From Corynebacterium sp. HMSC078H07 (GTDB lineage: Bacteria; Actinomycetota; Actinomycetes; Mycobacteriales; Mycobacteriaceae), in assembly GCF_001812805.1 (NCBI RefSeq), contig NZ_KV810454.1, forward strand, positions 1-64,000: DNA of 64,000 bases, given 5' to 3'. The translations under genes were made by a program, and so were the position numbers. Under the pieces are notes generated by a model. It had not been told where the DNA came from. It worked only from the letters and a program-made list of their open reading frames with translations, and ran no database searches. Positions 8,852 to 21,024 of this stretch are shown one piece after another (position 1 is the stretch's first letter; each line of letters opens with the position of its first letter).

Positions 8852-10462
8852 TTAGAAGACTACGCGCAGGATGGAGACGGTCACGGCGGCGATAGCCGCG
8901 GCGGCCGGCAGGGTGATGACCCACGCCAGGGCGATGGGCTTCATCAGATTCCAGTTGGCGGCACGGTTGACAATGCCCACGCCCAACACAGCACCAATGA
9001 GGATGTGCGTGGAGGAGACCGGCAGACCCAGCAAAGACGCGGCCATGACCACGGCGGCAGCTGCCAGCTCAGCAGCGAAACCGGAGGACGGGTGCATCTT
9101 GGTCAGGCCAGAGCCAACGGTCTGGATAACGAAGCGGCCAATGAACCACAAACCGGACACCAAGGCAATGCCCATGGCAATCATGACTGGTAGCGGCACG
9201 GACACCTCGTCCGAAATTTGGTTGGTTTGCATCACGTCAAAGACTGCGGCAAATGGGCCAATAGCGTTAGCGATATCGTTCGAACCGTGGGAGAACGCGA
9301 AGGCAGACGCAGTAAAGACCTGCATCCAAGAGAAGAGAAGGAAGGTCGAACGAGATAGGGACTTGTTCTTCAGGGAACGAGCGAAAATGAACACGGCCAT
9401 CCAGACCGCCGCACCGACCATGCCCATGACGAGGAGGTTCTGCAGGGTGGAGAAGTCCACGCCGGTGTGCTTAAGTCCCTTGAACAGCACCATCGCGGAA
9501 ATGATGATGGCGCCCAGAGCGGCGAGCAGTGGCACCCAGTTTTCCAAGGCCTTGTGCGCGTGAACGTCATCCAAGTCCTTGTTGATTTCGTGCAGGTCGC
9601 GGTAGTATTCGGACTCCAGAGCCTCGGGATCGTAATCATCCTCGGACGTCAGTGCTGCGTCACGAGCCATGGCGTTGGTGTAGGAAATCTGCTGCAGCTC
9701 GTTCATGCGCTCGAAGCGGGTCTTGTGCTCCTTACGCAGCTCCGCGCGGCGGGTCTTAATCTCACGCAGACGCCCATCAGCAGCCTCGTTGTAGACGAGG
9801 ATGGAGCTCTTAATCCACTTGAACAGCAGGTAGGCCGCGATGCCGCCGAGAACTGGGGAGAGAACCCACGAGAAGGCAATGGTGCCGATACCGCCCCACT
9901 GCACCATGTCCATTCCGCCCTTGCCGGTGATGAAGCCGACGGTCAGTGCAGCGCCGACGATGCCGCCAACGATGGAGTGGGTCGTCGAAACCGGCCAGCC
10001 CATGCGGGTAGCGACGAGAAGCCAGATGGCGGCACCGAGGAGCGAGGACATCATGATGTATACGAACTCCATCGGGTCCAAACCGTCGATGGCATCCAGG
10101 TCAACGATGCCGGAGCGCACGGTATCCGTCACCTCGCCACCGGCGAGAATGGCGCCGGAGACCTCGAAGACGGCCGCAACAGCAAGGGCCTGTTTCATGG
10201 ACAACGTGCCGGCACCCACGGAGGTGCCGAAGGAGTTGGCGACGTCATTGCCACCGATGTTGAAGGCCATGAAAAGGGCGAAGATAATGGCAGTGACCAA
10301 AAGGATGCGGTTGGCGCCTTCGGCAACCTCGCCGTTGCCCCAAATGATAAAGAAGATGAGAGTTACGGCGGTGAGAACGCCGAAGAACAGGTGCCAAATC
10401 CAATCTCTGTTCTTTCCGTTCACGGTCTCGAGGTCCGGCATCGTCGGTGTGGCGGTGCTCAA
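8852..10462 (-). CDS. pit: Pit-family inorganic phosphate transporter
   Basis: A low-affinity, proton-coupled (metal-)phosphate permease. The 536-residue protein has many hydrophobic segments and the two family signatures: [16 protein letters not shown] near residues 70-85 and [13 protein letters not shown] in the C-terminal half. The middle holds a charged cytoplasmic loop (about residues 225-295). The start is TTG at 10462, with AAGGA upstream at acceptable spacing. Its own terminator follows. A single-gene unit is likely, with its promoter in the 342-base region upstream. Confidence 0.93.
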   Translation of the reverse strand: MSTATPTMPDLETVNGKNRDWIWHLFFGVLTAVTLIFFIIWGNGEVAEGANRILLVTAIIFALFMAFNIGGNDVANSFGTSVGAGTLSMKQALAVAAVFEVSGAILAGGEVTDTVRSGIVDLDAIDGLDPMEFVYIMMSSLLGAAIWLLVATRMGWPVSTTHSIVGGIVGAALTVGFITGKGGMDMVQWGGIGTIAFSWVLSPVLGGIAAYLLFKWIKSSILVYNEAADGRLREIKTRRAELRKEHKTRFERMNELQQISYTNAMARDAALTSEDDYDPEALESEYYRDLHEINKDLDDVHAHKALENWVPLLAALGAIIISAMVLFKGLKHTGVDFSTLQNLLVMGMVGAAVWMAVFIFARSLKNKSLSRSTFLLFSWMQVFTASAFAFSHGSNDIANAIGPFAAVFDVMQTNQISDEVSVPLPVMIAMGIALVSGLWFIGRFVIQTVGSGLTKMHPSSGFAAELAAAAVVMAASLLGLPVSSTHILIGAVLGVGIVNRAANWNLMKPIALAWVITLPAAAAIAAVTVSILRVVF

Positions 10463-10804
10463 AACGTCGGTCCTTTCTGAAAAACAGAGCCTAGCGAGGT
10501 AATCCGCAGGCTCAATGAAGCATTAAAAGATAGAGCGGTACCCACCACGAACGGGCGGGAACCTGGATAGCGTAAGAAACCCAGGTGGCCGAAAGGTGAA
10601 CGACTTATGACTGCAGTCCTAAATCTTATAGAGTCAATGACCAAGCCCCTGCGTGCGGCTCAGCGTACGCGTTGGGAAGCCTCTTTTACGCAAAAATGTG
10701 CACAGCCCTGCATTAACAGGGGTGTGCACAGTGTGGGGAGCGGTGGGCATGCGCTGTCGCGCGGCCCCATCAGCGATGCCACATGAGGTGTGGCTCGTTA
10801 CCTT
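10463..10804. other. intergenic region between pit and the metallopeptidase gene
   Basis: This 342-base stretch carries no convincing gene. It holds the upstream region of pit (both flanking genes point left) and, at 10692-10730, the terminator of the metallopeptidase gene. A 61-codon frame at 10459-10644 overlaps the pit start and looks spurious. Confidence 0.6.
10692..10730 (-). terminator. terminator after the zinc metallopeptidase gene
   Basis: The inverted repeat TGTGCACAGCCCTG (10697-10710) pairs with CAGGGGTGTGCACA (10717-10730) with one mismatch. On the minus strand it is followed by TTTTT. Confidence 0.8.
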
Positions 10805-11698
10805 TTAGGACTTGTATACTCCACGTTCCAACGTGTCGCACTGCTCCATCTTGCCGGACTCGTAGCCTGCCAGGAAGTACTTGGCACGGTCCTCGGAGGA
10901 GCCATGCGTCCACGTATCCGGGCGTACCTCGCCGCCGGAACGACGCTGAATGTTGTCATCGCCCACCGCGCGAGCAGTGTTAACAGCATCGGTGACCTGT
11001 TGTTCAGTGATGGTTTCCAGGAGGGCATCATCACCCTCGTCGGCGTAGTGTGCCCACAGGCCTGCGTAGCAATCTGCCTGCAGCTCGATCTTGACCGCGT
11101 TGGAATCCTCACCGGGGTCGTTGTAGTTCGAGAGGCTGAGCGTTCCCTCTAGCTTCTGAATGTGATGGCCAAATTCGTGGGCGACGATGTACATCTGTGC
11201 CAGCGGCGCATTCTCGCCTCCGAAGTTGCGAAGCTGATCAAAGAACGCGGTGTCGAAATAGGCAGACTCATCGGCAGGGCAGTAGAAAGGGCCAGTGGCA
11301 CCGGAAGCCTGGCCACATCCAGAGACCGTCGTGTTGTTGAAAATGACGCGGCCTGGCTCGGAATATTTCAAGCCAGCCTGTTCCGGAAGCTGCTGTGCCC
11401 AGACCTTATCCACGGATTGTGCCGCAAACATGACACGACAATCGTCGTACTTGTTGCCGTCCTCTGCGGTCTGGCAGTGTGCGAAGTCATCCTCGCCGCC
11501 TTCTTCGGGGCCCACCTGTGTCTGGTCGGGCTGTGTTTGATCAGTGGTGAGTACTCCCGGGTCGCCGCCAAGCAGGAGGTACAGACCAATAAGGAGGAGG
11601 GAGCCGACGCCACCGCCGGTAGCAATCATTCCGCCACGGCCGCCACCGCCTGAGCTGGCTCGCTTGCCGTCGAAACTTGCGCCAGATTTGAAAGTCAT
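10805..11698 (-). CDS. membrane-anchored neutral zinc metallopeptidase, YpfJ family
   Basis: A 297-residue protein. A Gly/Ser-rich cytoplasmic N-terminus (residues 1-24) precedes one membrane segment (about 30-44, SLLLIGLYLLLGG). A Thr/Gln/Glu linker follows, and then the peptidase domain with HEFGH at 174-178 (zinc ligands and catalytic Glu) and the downstream ELQADCYAGLWA block that supplies the third ligand. Four or more cysteines in the outer domain suggest disulfides. Its substrate is unknown in any species as far as I know. A strong terminator follows about 75 bases downstream. Confidence 0.9.
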   Translation of the reverse strand: MTFKSGASFDGKRASSGGGGRGGMIATGGGVGSLLLIGLYLLLGGDPGVLTTDQTQPDQTQVGPEEGGEDDFAHCQTAEDGNKYDDCRVMFAAQSVDKVWAQQLPEQAGLKYSEPGRVIFNNTTVSGCGQASGATGPFYCPADESAYFDTAFFDQLRNFGGENAPLAQMYIVAHEFGHHIQKLEGTLSLSNYNDPGEDSNAVKIELQADCYAGLWAHYADEGDDALLETITEQQVTDAVNTARAVGDDNIQRRSGGEVRPDTWTHGSSEDRAKYFLAGYESGKMEQCDTLERGVYKS

Positions 11699-11902
11699 GG
11701 AACAGATTTTGCCACACGCGACGGAGCTCGGCTGTGCTTCATGGGGAGCTGCGTCATAACGGAGCCTGTGCCCCCAGCGCTGAGCCCGTCCGCTAGGAGC
11801 GGTAGACTTGGGCTGTTCAAATTCTTGTGCTCCTCGGCGCGTGCTGTTTACGCGTGGCGTGGGTGGGCACGAGCGTCAACAATAAGAAGGGATTGAACGA
11901 AC

Positions 11903-13726
11903 GTGTTGCGTACACATTTGGCAGGCGAACTGCGCAAGGAGATGGCGGGGGAGACCGTCACACTGACTGGTTGGGTGGCCCGCCGCCGCGACCATGGCGG
12001 TGTTATCTTCATCGACCTGCGTGACCGCTCCGGCGTTGCCCAGGTCGTCTTCCGCGAGACCGAGGTGGCGGAACGCGCTCACGACCTGCGCTCTGAGTAC
12101 TGCGTGAAAGTCACGGGTGTAGTTGAGCCCCGCCCAGAAGGCTCCGCAAACCCGAACCTTGCGTCTGGTGAGATCGAAGTTAACGTCACCGACCTCGAGG
12201 TGCTCAACAAGTCTGCAGCGCTTCCGTTCCAAATTGATGATCCGTCTTCCTCCGGCGAGGTCGGCGAGGAAACCCGCCTGAAGTACCGTTACCTGGATTT
12301 GCGTCGTGAGCGCCAGGCTAACGCCTTGCGACTGCGTTCTGCAGCCAACCGTGCTGCCCGCCAGGTGCTGGATAGCCACGACTTCACCGAGATTGAAACC
12401 CCGACGCTGACCCGCTCCACCCCGGAAGGCGCACGTGACTTCCTGGTTCCGGCGCGTCTCAAGCCGGGCAGCTGGTACGCCCTGCCGCAGTCCCCGCAGC
12501 TGTTCAAGCAGCTGCTCATGGTCTCCGGCATGGAGCGCTACTACCAAATCGCTCGCTGCTACCGCGATGAGGACTTCCGTGCTGACCGCCAGCCCGAGTT
12601 CACTCAGCTCGATGTGGAGATGTCCTTCGTTGACCAGGACGATGTCATCGCCTTGGCAGAAGAGATTGTTTCCGCTCTGTGGAAGCTCATCGGCTATGAG
12701 ATTAAGACCCCGATTCCGCGCATGACCTATGCCGATGCCATGAAATACTACGGCTCTGACAAGCCGGATCTTCGTTTTGACATCAAGATTGTGGAGTGCA
12801 CCGACTTCTTCAAGGACACTACTTTCCGCGTGTTCCAGAACGAGTACGTCGGCGCTGTCGTCATGGAAGGCGGTGCCTCTCAGCCGCGCCGTCAGTTCGA
12901 TGCCTGGCAAGAATGGGCTAAGCAGCGCGGAGCCAAGGGCCTTGCCTATATCACCATCGCGGAGGACGGCACCTTGGGTGGTCCGGTGGCCAAGAACATC
13001 ACTGATGCCGAGCGCGAGGGCATCGCAGAGCACGTAGGCGCAAAGCCGGGTGACGCAGTTTTCTTCGCAGCCGGAGACACCAAGTCTTCCCGTGCGCTGC
13101 TGGGAGCGGCACGTGGAGAGATCGCTAAGAAGCTCGATCTCATCAAGGACGGCGACTGGGCCTTTACTTGGGTTGTTGATGCGCCGCTCTTTGAGCCTTC
13201 CGCTGACGCCACCGCGTCCGGCGATGTCGCTCTGGGCCACTCCAAGTGGACCGCTGTTCACCACGCCTTCACCTCCCCGAAGCCGGAGTACCTCGATACC
13301 TTCGACAAGGAGCCGGGCGAGGCCCTGGCGTATGCCTACGACATTGTCTGCAACGGCAACGAGATTGGCGGCGGTTCCATCCGTATCCATAACCAGGACG
13401 TGCAGAAGCGAGTCTTCGACGTGATGGGTATTGGTGAGGAAGAAGCCCAGGAGAAGTTCGGCTTCCTGCTCGACGCATTCCAGTTCGGTGCACCGCCGCA
13501 CGGCGGCATTGCCTTCGGCTGGGACCGTATTGTCTCCCTGCTGGGCGGCTTTGACTCTATCCGTGACGTCATTGCCTTCCCGAAGTCCGGCGGTGGCGTT
13601 GACCCGCTGACCGACGCCCCCGGTACCATCCCGGCTGCGCAGCGCAAGGAAACCGGTGTCGATTTCAAGCCGGAGAAGGCCGCCAAGGCTGATAAGGCTG
13701 CACAGGCTGAGACCAAGGCAGAATAG
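11903..13726 (+). CDS. aspS: aspartyl-tRNA synthetase
   Basis: A class II synthetase of 607 residues, the bacterial-type length. It has an N-terminal OB anticodon-binding fold ([26 protein letters not shown]), the catalytic core with [11 protein letters not shown] and [16 protein letters not shown], the large GAD insertion in the middle, and the motif-3 end [10 protein letters not shown]. The C-terminus has an added Lys/Ala-rich tail (residues about 585-607) typical of actinobacterial versions. The start is GTG at 11903. A TAGACT element near 11803 could be its -10, giving a leader of about 90 bases. Confidence 0.97.
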   Translation: MLRTHLAGELRKEMAGETVTLTGWVARRRDHGGVIFIDLRDRSGVAQVVFRETEVAERAHDLRSEYCVKVTGVVEPRPEGSANPNLASGEIEVNVTDLEVLNKSAALPFQIDDPSSSGEVGEETRLKYRYLDLRRERQANALRLRSAANRAARQVLDSHDFTEIETPTLTRSTPEGARDFLVPARLKPGSWYALPQSPQLFKQLLMVSGMERYYQIARCYRDEDFRADRQPEFTQLDVEMSFVDQDDVIALAEEIVSALWKLIGYEIKTPIPRMTYADAMKYYGSDKPDLRFDIKIVECTDFFKDTTFRVFQNEYVGAVVMEGGASQPRRQFDAWQEWAKQRGAKGLAYITIAEDGTLGGPVAKNITDAEREGIAEHVGAKPGDAVFFAAGDTKSSRALLGAARGEIAKKLDLIKDGDWAFTWVVDAPLFEPSADATASGDVALGHSKWTAVHHAFTSPKPEYLDTFDKEPGEALAYAYDIVCNGNEIGGGSIRIHNQDVQKRVFDVMGIGEEEAQEKFGFLLDAFQFGAPPHGGIAFGWDRIVSLLGGFDSIRDVIAFPKSGGGVDPLTDAPGTIPAAQRKETGVDFKPEKAAKADKAAQAETKAE

Positions 13727-13736
13727 GCCGCTATCG

Positions 13737-13764
13737 AGGGAGGGCTGTGAGCGCAGCCCTCCCT
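13737..13764 (+). terminator. hairpin after aspS
   Basis: AGGGAGGGCTG pairs perfectly with CAGCCCTCCCT across a 6-base loop, 11 bases past the aspS stop. There is no T-run, so termination strength is uncertain. Confidence 0.55.
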
Positions 13765-13896
13765 GACAATCACGTGGAAGTCCTAAGGCCACGTTCGCAG
13801 CGAGGGGTGCATCCTTGCTGATGGTGCTCGCCGTGCTTCGTGGCTGCAAGGCGAGTATCATGGTTGGGCCAATGACGAGTGGAGGCAGACAAGCCA

Positions 13897-15111
13897 GTGA
13901 ATGCTGTGGAGCAGGAATCAGTCGAAAGCAGCGTGGTCGAGGAAGCATCGCAGATGCTGTCCCGCCGCTTCGGCGGTGAACCGGAACTGAGCGATATCGA
14001 AACCCTCAGCGGCTCCGGCAACGCCGTTGTGCTGCGCGCACGAACCACGCCGAGTGCCTTCTTCCCTCACCGCTCGGTTGTCATCAAATACAACCCAGTG
14101 ACCGGCCACACCATCGATGACGCCGCACTCTTGCGCGAGGTAGTGGCGTATCAGTTCACCACCTCACTGTCGGAGGAGGTGCGCCCGGGGCCGGTGCTGT
14201 TGGCACATGACGTCGACAAGCGCATTCTCGTGCTGTCTGATGCTGGCGATGGCGATACTCTTGCCGATACCCTCACGCGAAGCGGCGAGGACGAGCGCCG
14301 CGATCTGCTCCGCGGGCTCGGCAGCGCGCTTGGCAAGATGCATGCGGGAACAGCAAGCCGCAAAGAGGATTATGACGCGCTGCTCAATCGTCAACTGCGC
14401 AAGCACCCGGAGTATGCAGAACACCAGGCACTGCGTGATGACTCCTTGCAAAGCTCGATTCTCATCGGCGCCGATATCCTCACCGAAGCTGGTCTAGAAC
14501 TCCCGGAACATGTGCTTGAGTTGGCCCGCACGGCTACCGGGAACCTTAGCTCGGGACGAATCCGTGCCTTTACCCCCTTCGACCTGTCCCCGGACAACAT
14601 CATTGTCGGGCAAACTCTGACCTTCTTGGATTACGAGTGGGCAGGTTTCCGCAACGTTGGCTTTGACGTGGCTTGCGTGGTGGCGGGCTTCCCGCAGTTC
14701 CTTTTCACACGCCCTATTAGCGACGACGAGGCAGAGGTTTTTATCCACGCGTGGCAACGTCGCATCGTCGATGTCTGGCCGCAATTGGCGGATGAGCAAA
14801 CACTGCATGAGCTGCTTGTTGCCTGCCTTATCGGCTGGGCTTTCTCTAGCGTGACCACGATGTACGCTGGCGGCATTGAAGGGGTGGTGGCGTTGTCGGA
14901 AGGCAATGCAGATATCAATCATGACCCGCAGCGCTCACTGCTGCGACCGTCAGATCGCGGCCCATTCACCGAGGATGAACACCTTATTCGGCGCGACCTG
15001 TACGAGACCTTTGAGGCACTGTCACGTTTTGCCGCACTGTGCCCCAATGACGTGTGTGCCGACGTTGCAGAGTTTAGCGGCCGCGTTGCTCAGCGTTTAC
15101 AGGATTCCTAA
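13897..15111 (+). CDS. phosphotransferase of the APH/choline-kinase fold
   Basis: A protein of about 404 residues with a kinase-like core: [11 protein letters not shown] (the Brenner-type catalytic loop, where Phe replaces the usual His before Asp) and LDYEWAGF (the metal-binding DxE equivalent). An N-lobe with VVIKYNP supplies a likely ATP-contacting Lys. The small-molecule substrate cannot be inferred. I chose the GTG at 13897 because GGAGG lies 11 bases upstream; a GTG 6 codons earlier contains that site. The stop overlaps the rarA start by one base (TAATG), indicating coupled translation. Confidence 0.75.
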   Translation: MNAVEQESVESSVVEEASQMLSRRFGGEPELSDIETLSGSGNAVVLRARTTPSAFFPHRSVVIKYNPVTGHTIDDAALLREVVAYQFTTSLSEEVRPGPVLLAHDVDKRILVLSDAGDGDTLADTLTRSGEDERRDLLRGLGSALGKMHAGTASRKEDYDALLNRQLRKHPEYAEHQALRDDSLQSSILIGADILTEAGLELPEHVLELARTATGNLSSGRIRAFTPFDLSPDNIIVGQTLTFLDYEWAGFRNVGFDVACVVAGFPQFLFTRPISDDEAEVFIHAWQRRIVDVWPQLADEQTLHELLVACLIGWAFSSVTTMYAGGIEGVVALSEGNADINHDPQRSLLRPSDRGPFTEDEHLIRRDLYETFEALSRFAALCPNDVCADVAEFSGRVAQRLQDS

Positions 15112-16469
15112 TGGGTCAAGGCTCCCTCTTCGGCGATGATGCCGCTACGCACCGACCTGCCGCTGCTGGCGCGGACATGTTTGCTACGCACTCCGGCTCA
15201 CCCCTCGCCGCCCGTATGCGACCACAGAGCCTTGAAGAGGTAGTGGGACAAGAACACCTCCTAGAACCGGGCACACCTTTGCGCCGCCTCGTGGAGGGCT
15301 CTGGCGAGGCCTCCGTTATTCTCTATGGCCCTCCTGGCACAGGTAAAACCACCCTGGCGTCCCTCATCGCGTCATCCCTGGGTGATAACTTCATTGGCCT
15401 TTCAGCGTTGGATTCTGGTGTCAAGCAGGTCCGTGAGGTTATTACCCATGCTCGGCGTGAGTTAATTGAGGGCCGCCGCACCGTCCTCTTCATCGACGAG
15501 GTTCACCGTTTCTCCAAAACTCAGCAGGATGCGCTTCTTGCTGCCGTCGAGAACCGCACAGTTCTCCTCGTGGCTGCTACCACGGAGAACCCGTCTTTTT
15601 CTGTCGTAGCACCCTTGCTGTCGCGCTCCTTGCTCTGTCATTTGCAGCCGCTTGATGATGCTGCTCTTCGTACCCTCGCCGAGCGCGCACTTACCAGCGA
15701 ACGGGGATTAGGCGGGCGTATTACCGCAAGCGACGAAGCTTTAGATCAGCTCGTGTTGCTGGCTGGGGGAGACGCACGCCGCACGTTGACCTACTTGGAA
15801 GCCGCGGCGGAGGCAGTGCCGGATGGCGGGGAGCTTACCAGCGAGATTCTCACCGCAAACGTTAATCGCGCAGTCGTGCGTTATGACCGCGACGGTGACC
15901 AGCACTATGACGTGTTGTCCGCCTTCATCAAGTCCATCCGCGGCTCAGATGTCGATGCAGCTTTGCACTACCTTGCCCGGATGGTGGAGGCAGGCGAAGA
16001 CCCGCGTTTTATTGCTCGCAGGCTTATCATCCATGCTTCTGAGGACATCGGCATGGCGGATCCCACAGCCCTTCCGACTGCGGTGGCTGCCGCGGAGGCC
16101 GCAGCGCTCATCGGCCTGCCAGAGGCCCGCATACCGCTGGCCCAAGCCACCATCCACCTGGCTACCGCGCCAAAGTCTAATTCCGTTGTCAATGCCATCA
16201 ATGCGGCGCAGGCCGATGTTCAAGCCGGCAAGATTGGTCATGTACCAGCCCATCTGCGCGATGGCCACTACGAAGGGGCTAAGCGCCTAGGCAATGCGGT
16301 GGGCTACATCTACCCACACGATGATCCCCGGGGAGTCGTCGCGCAGCAGTATTTGCCGGATGCGCTTGGTGACGCCACGTATTATCACCCCACCGACCAC
16401 GGCGCGGAAAAGCGCGTGCATGACTATTTGGGAAGATTGCGGGACATCATTCGGGGGCGGCGTCGATAA
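15111..16469 (+). CDS. rarA: replication-associated recombination protein A (AAA+ ATPase)
   Basis: A 452-residue RarA/MgsA/WRNIP1-type clamp-loader-like ATPase acting at stalled replication forks. It has Walker [10 protein letters not shown] (about residues 71-79), Walker B FIDEVHRF, sensor region [10 protein letters not shown], and the family C-terminal domain from about residue 250 with [11 protein letters not shown] and [10 protein letters not shown]. Its ATG overlaps the last base of the upstream phosphotransferase gene. Confidence 0.95.
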   Translation: MGQGSLFGDDAATHRPAAAGADMFATHSGSPLAARMRPQSLEEVVGQEHLLEPGTPLRRLVEGSGEASVILYGPPGTGKTTLASLIASSLGDNFIGLSALDSGVKQVREVITHARRELIEGRRTVLFIDEVHRFSKTQQDALLAAVENRTVLLVAATTENPSFSVVAPLLSRSLLCHLQPLDDAALRTLAERALTSERGLGGRITASDEALDQLVLLAGGDARRTLTYLEAAAEAVPDGGELTSEILTANVNRAVVRYDRDGDQHYDVLSAFIKSIRGSDVDAALHYLARMVEAGEDPRFIARRLIIHASEDIGMADPTALPTAVAAAEAAALIGLPEARIPLAQATIHLATAPKSNSVVNAINAAQADVQAGKIGHVPAHLRDGHYEGAKRLGNAVGYIYPHDDPRGVVAQQYLPDALGDATYYHPTDHGAEKRVHDYLGRLRDIIRGRRR

Positions 16470-16536
16470 GCACGCCCCACGACGGGTAAAGTTGAGCGCT
16501 GACTAGAAACGACTCAACAGTGAAGGACTTTTGCTC

Positions 16537-19224
16537 GTGAAGACTCATGAGATCCGGGAACGTTTTACCCAGCACTTCGTCAAGGCCGGCCACGAAGCCG
16601 TGCCCAGCGCGTCGCTGATCCTGGATGACCCGAACCTGCTCTTCGTCAACGCCGGCATGGTTCCCTTCAAGCCCTACTTCCTGGGCCAGCAGAACCCGCC
16701 TTTTGCCAACGGCACTGCCACTTCAATTCAGAAGTGTGTGCGCACCTTGGACATCGAAGAGGTTGGTATTACCACCCGTCACAACACGTTCTTCCAGATG
16801 GCGGGTAACTTCTCCTTTGGGCAGTACTTCAAGGAAGGTGCAATTACCCACGCCTGGACGCTACTGACAAACTCAGTCGAAGATGGCGGTCTGGGCCTTG
16901 ACCCGGAGCGTCTGTGGGTCACCGTCTATCTCGACGATGATGAGGCAGCCGATATCTGGCACAACAAGATTGGTGTTCCATGCGAGCGTATTCAACGCCT
17001 CGGCATGGAAGATAACTACTGGTCCATGGGTATCCCTGGACCGTGCGGTCCATGTTCGGAGATTTACTATGACCGCGGCCCGGAGTACGGCAAGGACGGC
17101 GGCCCTATCGAGGACGATAACCGCTACATGGAGATCTGGAACCTCGTCTTCATGCAGAACGAGCGCGGCGAGGGCATTGGTAAGGGCAACTTTGAAATCG
17201 TCGGTGAGCTGCCCAAGAAGAACATCGATACCGGTATGGGAATCGAACGCGTCGCCTGCATCCTCCAAGGCGTGGACAACGTCTACGAGACGGACCTGCT
17301 GCGCCCAGTCATCGACGTAGCTGAAGAACTTACCGGCGCGAAGTACGTTCCGGATGCGCCTAAGGAGGACCTCATCCGCTTCCGCGTGGTGGCTGACCAT
17401 TCGCGTACCGGCATGATGCTGATCCTCGATGGAGTGACCCCAGGCAATGAGGGCCGCGGCTACATTCTGCGCCGCCTACTGCGCCGTATTATCCGTTCCG
17501 CCAAGTTGCTGGGAGCTCAGGGCGAAACCATGGAACGCCTGATGAACACCATCATGGACACCATGACTCCGTCCTACCCCGAGATCGCAGACAACCGCGA
17601 GCGCATCCTGCGCGTGGCCGTGGCAGAGGAAAAGGCCTTCCTTAAGACCCTGGAGTCCGGCACCAAGCTTTTCGACGAAGCCGTGGATGAGCTCAAAAAC
17701 ACCTCCCGCGCGGCCACCCCGAAGGTGCTGTCCGGAGAAAAGGCCTTTGAGCTGCACGATACCTATGGTTTCCCCATCGACCTGACGCTTGAGATGGCCC
17801 AGGAAGCCGGCCTCAGCGTAGACATGGACGGCTTTGACGCCGCCATGGGAGAGCAGCGCCGCCGCGCTAAGGCCGACAGCCAAGCTAAGAAGCACGGCCA
17901 CGCAGACCTCTCGCTCTACCGCGACTGGGTGGATAACAATCCGACTGTCTTCACCGGCTACGAGACCCTTGAGTCTGATGCCAAGGTCATTGGTCTCGTT
18001 CGCGATGGCGAAAAGGTCTCCGAAGTCCAGGCGGGGGATACCGTTGAGGTGATTTTGGATCAGTCGCCGCTCTACGCCGAAGCCGGTGGTCAGACCGCTG
18101 ACCGTGGCCGCATCCTCGCGGGGGAGACCCTGCTTGAGGTCAGCGACGTCCAGAAGGTGGGCAAGAAGCTGTGGGTACACAAGGCCACTGTGACCGCCGG
18201 CGGACTCGAACTGGGTAGCGGTGTTACCGCTGAGGTGGATGAGCAATGGCGCCACGGAGCTGTCCAAGCGCACTCCGCAACGCACCTCATCCACGCTGCC
18301 CTGCGTCAGGTGCTGGGCCCCACCGCAGTCCAGGCTGGCTCCTTGAACCGGCCGGGTTACCTGCGCTTTGACTTCAACTACACCGAGCAACTCACCGCGG
18401 AACAGCTGGAGGAGATTGCCCTAGTGACGAACCAGGCCGTAGACCAGCACTTCCCGGTCCACACCATCGAGACCACCTTGGATAAGGCTAAGGACATGGG
18501 CGCGATGGCGCTCTTTGGTGAGAACTATGGCTCCGAGGTCCGCGTTGTGGAGATGGGCGGCCCGTTCTCCATCGAACTCTGTGGTGGTACCCACGTGACC
18601 AACACGTCCGAAATCGGCCCAGTCTCCGTATTGGGTGAGTCTTCCGTGGGCTCTGGTGCGCGCCGCATCGAGGCCTACTCTGGCCTGGATGCTTTCCGGT
18701 ACTACTCCAAAGAAACCGCTTTGGTGGAAGGCGTATCCCGCGAGCTTAAGGTTCAGACGGAGGACCTCCCAGAGCGTATCGCTCAGCTCACCGAAAAGCT
18801 CAAGGCAGCCGAGAAGCAAATTGCAGAGCTGCACAAGGCCCAACTCATGTCTCAGACCGCGGACATGATTGCAGGAGCTACGGACATTAATGGTTTCTCC
18901 GTCATTTCTGTCAAGCTTCCCAATGGCGTTAACGGTGGCGATTTGCGCACCTTGGCATCCGATATCAAGAACCGCCTGGGTGACACTGCCGGCATCGTGG
19001 TCCTCGCCTCTGAGAACGAGGGTGGCAAGATGCCGTTCATCGTCGGCGCTACCAAGGCAGCCAATGAGCGCGGTGTCAAGGCTGGGGACCTGGTGAAGAC
19101 CATCTCTGGCTATGTCGACGGCAAGGGCGGCGGCAAGCCTGACATGGCCCAGGGCTCCGGTGCCGACGCCGCGGGTCTTGACGCGGCCTTCAACGCTGTG
19201 CGCGACGAGCTGTCTGCCCTGTAA
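16537..19224 (+). CDS. alaS: alanyl-tRNA synthetase
   Basis: A full-length AlaRS of about 895 residues. It has the catalytic core ([35 protein letters not shown]), the editing domain with the zinc ligands HSATH and CGGTH, and the C-Ala domain rich in Gly near the end ([14 protein letters not shown]). I place the start at GTG 16537, 9 bases after AAGGA; an in-frame TTG two codons earlier is the alternative. yqgF follows after 29 bases and mltG overlaps it, forming one likely operon. Confidence 0.97.
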   Translation: MKTHEIRERFTQHFVKAGHEAVPSASLILDDPNLLFVNAGMVPFKPYFLGQQNPPFANGTATSIQKCVRTLDIEEVGITTRHNTFFQMAGNFSFGQYFKEGAITHAWTLLTNSVEDGGLGLDPERLWVTVYLDDDEAADIWHNKIGVPCERIQRLGMEDNYWSMGIPGPCGPCSEIYYDRGPEYGKDGGPIEDDNRYMEIWNLVFMQNERGEGIGKGNFEIVGELPKKNIDTGMGIERVACILQGVDNVYETDLLRPVIDVAEELTGAKYVPDAPKEDLIRFRVVADHSRTGMMLILDGVTPGNEGRGYILRRLLRRIIRSAKLLGAQGETMERLMNTIMDTMTPSYPEIADNRERILRVAVAEEKAFLKTLESGTKLFDEAVDELKNTSRAATPKVLSGEKAFELHDTYGFPIDLTLEMAQEAGLSVDMDGFDAAMGEQRRRAKADSQAKKHGHADLSLYRDWVDNNPTVFTGYETLESDAKVIGLVRDGEKVSEVQAGDTVEVILDQSPLYAEAGGQTADRGRILAGETLLEVSDVQKVGKKLWVHKATVTAGGLELGSGVTAEVDEQWRHGAVQAHSATHLIHAALRQVLGPTAVQAGSLNRPGYLRFDFNYTEQLTAEQLEEIALVTNQAVDQHFPVHTIETTLDKAKDMGAMALFGENYGSEVRVVEMGGPFSIELCGGTHVTNTSEIGPVSVLGESSVGSGARRIEAYSGLDAFRYYSKETALVEGVSRELKVQTEDLPERIAQLTEKLKAAEKQIAELHKAQLMSQTADMIAGATDINGFSVISVKLPNGVNGGDLRTLASDIKNRLGDTAGIVVLASENEGGKMPFIVGATKAANERGVKAGDLVKTISGYVDGKGGGKPDMAQGSGADAAGLDAAFNAVRDELSAL

Positions 19225-19253
19225 TCGCCGCCCCAGCCCTGAGGAGGAACTGC

Positions 19254-19802
19254 ATGGCCGTTGAGCCGGACAAACCTGGAGTAGAGGACCCAGGCCCAGG
19301 CCGCCGACTGGGTCTCGACGTCGGTACTGTGCGTATCGGCGTTGCTGTCTCAGACCGCGAAGCCCGCTTGGCCATGCCAGTGGAAACCGTGCGGCGCGAA
19401 ACCGGTTTTAAGGACCGTGATCAAGGCGATATTGATCGCCTCCTTCAGCTCATCCGGGAGTACGACGTTGTGGAGGTGGCCGTTGGCTTGCCGCGCGATC
19501 TCAAGGGCCATGGCTCTAAAAGTGTGAAACATGCCAAGGAAATCGCGTTTCGTATCCGCCGCCGCTTGGCAAAAGATGACACCATGAAGACACCTCCGCC
19601 CGTGCGCATGGTGGATGAACGCCTCACCACGGTGGTAGCCACTTCTGCGCTGCGGGCCTCTGGTGTATCAGAGAAACGTGGCCGCTCGGTTATTGACCAA
19701 GCAGCTGCGGTGGAAATTTTGCAATCCTGGCTGGATGCGCGCGACGTCGCGTTGAACGGCCACCAGCCTTCACATCTAGGAGACGAAGTACGTGAGCCGT
19801 AA
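19254..19802 (+). CDS. yqgF: putative pre-16S rRNA nuclease / Holliday-junction-resolvase-like protein YqgF
   Basis: A 182-residue RNase H-fold protein with [15 protein letters not shown] (first catalytic Asp), [16 protein letters not shown] and the terminal [14 protein letters not shown] (last catalytic Asp). The family matures the 5' end of 16S rRNA and was earlier called RuvX. GAGGAGG lies 7 bases before the ATG. It overlaps mltG by 11 bases. Confidence 0.93.
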   Translation: MAVEPDKPGVEDPGPGRRLGLDVGTVRIGVAVSDREARLAMPVETVRRETGFKDRDQGDIDRLLQLIREYDVVEVAVGLPRDLKGHGSKSVKHAKEIAFRIRRRLAKDDTMKTPPPVRMVDERLTTVVATSALRASGVSEKRGRSVIDQAAAVEILQSWLDARDVALNGHQPSHLGDEVREP

Positions 19803-21018
19803 CCCTTCACGCATCGGACGCTCGATGGAGCCCCACCACGTCAAACGCCGTCAACGCGGTATGGCTGTGCTCATTGCCAGCCTGGTTCTTATTATCGGCG
19901 CTCTTGGCTACATCGGATTCCGCCTTTTAGGAGGAGGTAGCAGCTTGGATTATGAAGGCCAAGGCAATGGTGTGGTTCAGCTCGTTGAGGTTCCGGAAGG
20001 ATCGTCAATGAGCGAGCTTGCCCCAGAACTCGCGGAAAGAAACGTGGTCAAGACCCCGGAAGCCTTCTCGTCAGCTGCCAATAGCAATCCGCGCGCTGGC
20101 CAGATCAAGCCGGGCTTTTACCGCCTTCAGGAAGAGATGAGCGCGAAGTCTGCGGTGGAAGCGCTGTTGGATGATGCCAACATGGTCGACCTGCTCGACG
20201 TCCAAGGAGGAGCCACGCTTCTCGACGTCAACGTGGTCGGCGGCGATGTCCGCTTTGGTATCTACTCGCTGATTTCCCAAGTTTCCTGCAAGGAGGGCGA
20301 ATGCGTTTCCGCTGAAGATTTGGAGAAGATCGCCGCAACCGTGGATCCGGCAGAGCTAGGAGCCCCGGAGTGGGCCTTGGATGCTGTTCGTGCCCGCGGC
20401 GAGGACCCGAAGCGCCTCGAGGGACTTATTGCCCCTGGCCAGTACGTTCTCGATCCGAACATGGATGCCCAGGAGATCCTCACTGACCTCGTTACTCGCT
20501 CGACTAAGAAGTACAACGACACCAACATTGTCGAGCGCGCTAAGGCCATCGGTTTGACTCCCTATGAGTTGTTGTCCTCTGCTTCCCTGGTGGAGCGCGA
20601 ATCCCCGGCAGGGGAATTCGACAAGGTTGCTCGAGTCATCCTCAACCGCCTGGATGAACCAATGCGGCTTGAGATGGACTCCACGGTGAACTACGGCCTT
20701 GAAGACGTGGAGCTGGCTACCACCGATGATGACCGCCACCGCGAGACGCCATGGAATACCTACGCTAAGGATGGTCTTCCGGATACTCCGATTGCCTCGC
20801 CCTCCAATGAGGCTATTGAGGCAATGGAGAACCCGGCGGAGGGCAATTGGCTCTTCTTCGTCACCGTTGACAGTGAGGGCACCACGGTGTTTACCGATAA
20901 CTACGATGAGCACCTAGCTAACGTCGATGACGCGGTACGCTCCGGCATCCTCGATAGCCAGCGCGAGGCAGAGGGCGCTGGTGCGGCACCTGCCGACACC
21001 CCAGCAGAAGGCCAGTAA
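19792..21018 (+). CDS. mltG: endolytic peptidoglycan transglycosylase MltG
   Basis: A 408-residue membrane-anchored lytic transglycosylase that cuts nascent glycan strands. A short basic cytoplasmic tail is followed by a membrane segment at about residues 24-43 ([20 protein letters not shown]), a LysM-like N-domain, and the YceG catalytic region with SLVERES (catalytic Glu), [22 protein letters not shown] and [14 protein letters not shown]. The start is GTG at 19792, inside the end of yqgF. An Ala/Glu-rich tail closes the protein. Confidence 0.93.
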   Translation: MSRNPSRIGRSMEPHHVKRRQRGMAVLIASLVLIIGALGYIGFRLLGGGSSLDYEGQGNGVVQLVEVPEGSSMSELAPELAERNVVKTPEAFSSAANSNPRAGQIKPGFYRLQEEMSAKSAVEALLDDANMVDLLDVQGGATLLDVNVVGGDVRFGIYSLISQVSCKEGECVSAEDLEKIAATVDPAELGAPEWALDAVRARGEDPKRLEGLIAPGQYVLDPNMDAQEILTDLVTRSTKKYNDTNIVERAKAIGLTPYELLSSASLVERESPAGEFDKVARVILNRLDEPMRLEMDSTVNYGLEDVELATTDDDRHRETPWNTYAKDGLPDTPIASPSNEAIEAMENPAEGNWLFFVTVDSEGTTVFTDNYDEHLANVDDAVRSGILDSQREAEGAGAAPADTPAEGQ

Positions 21019-21024
21019 CACCCA

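Noticed and set aside
10459..10644. 61-codon frame upstream of pit
   Set aside because: It overlaps the pit start, has no ribosome-binding site and unusual composition.
11876..13948. 690-codon open frame antisense to aspS
   Set aside because: It lies wholly opposite a certain gene and contains no recognisable domain.
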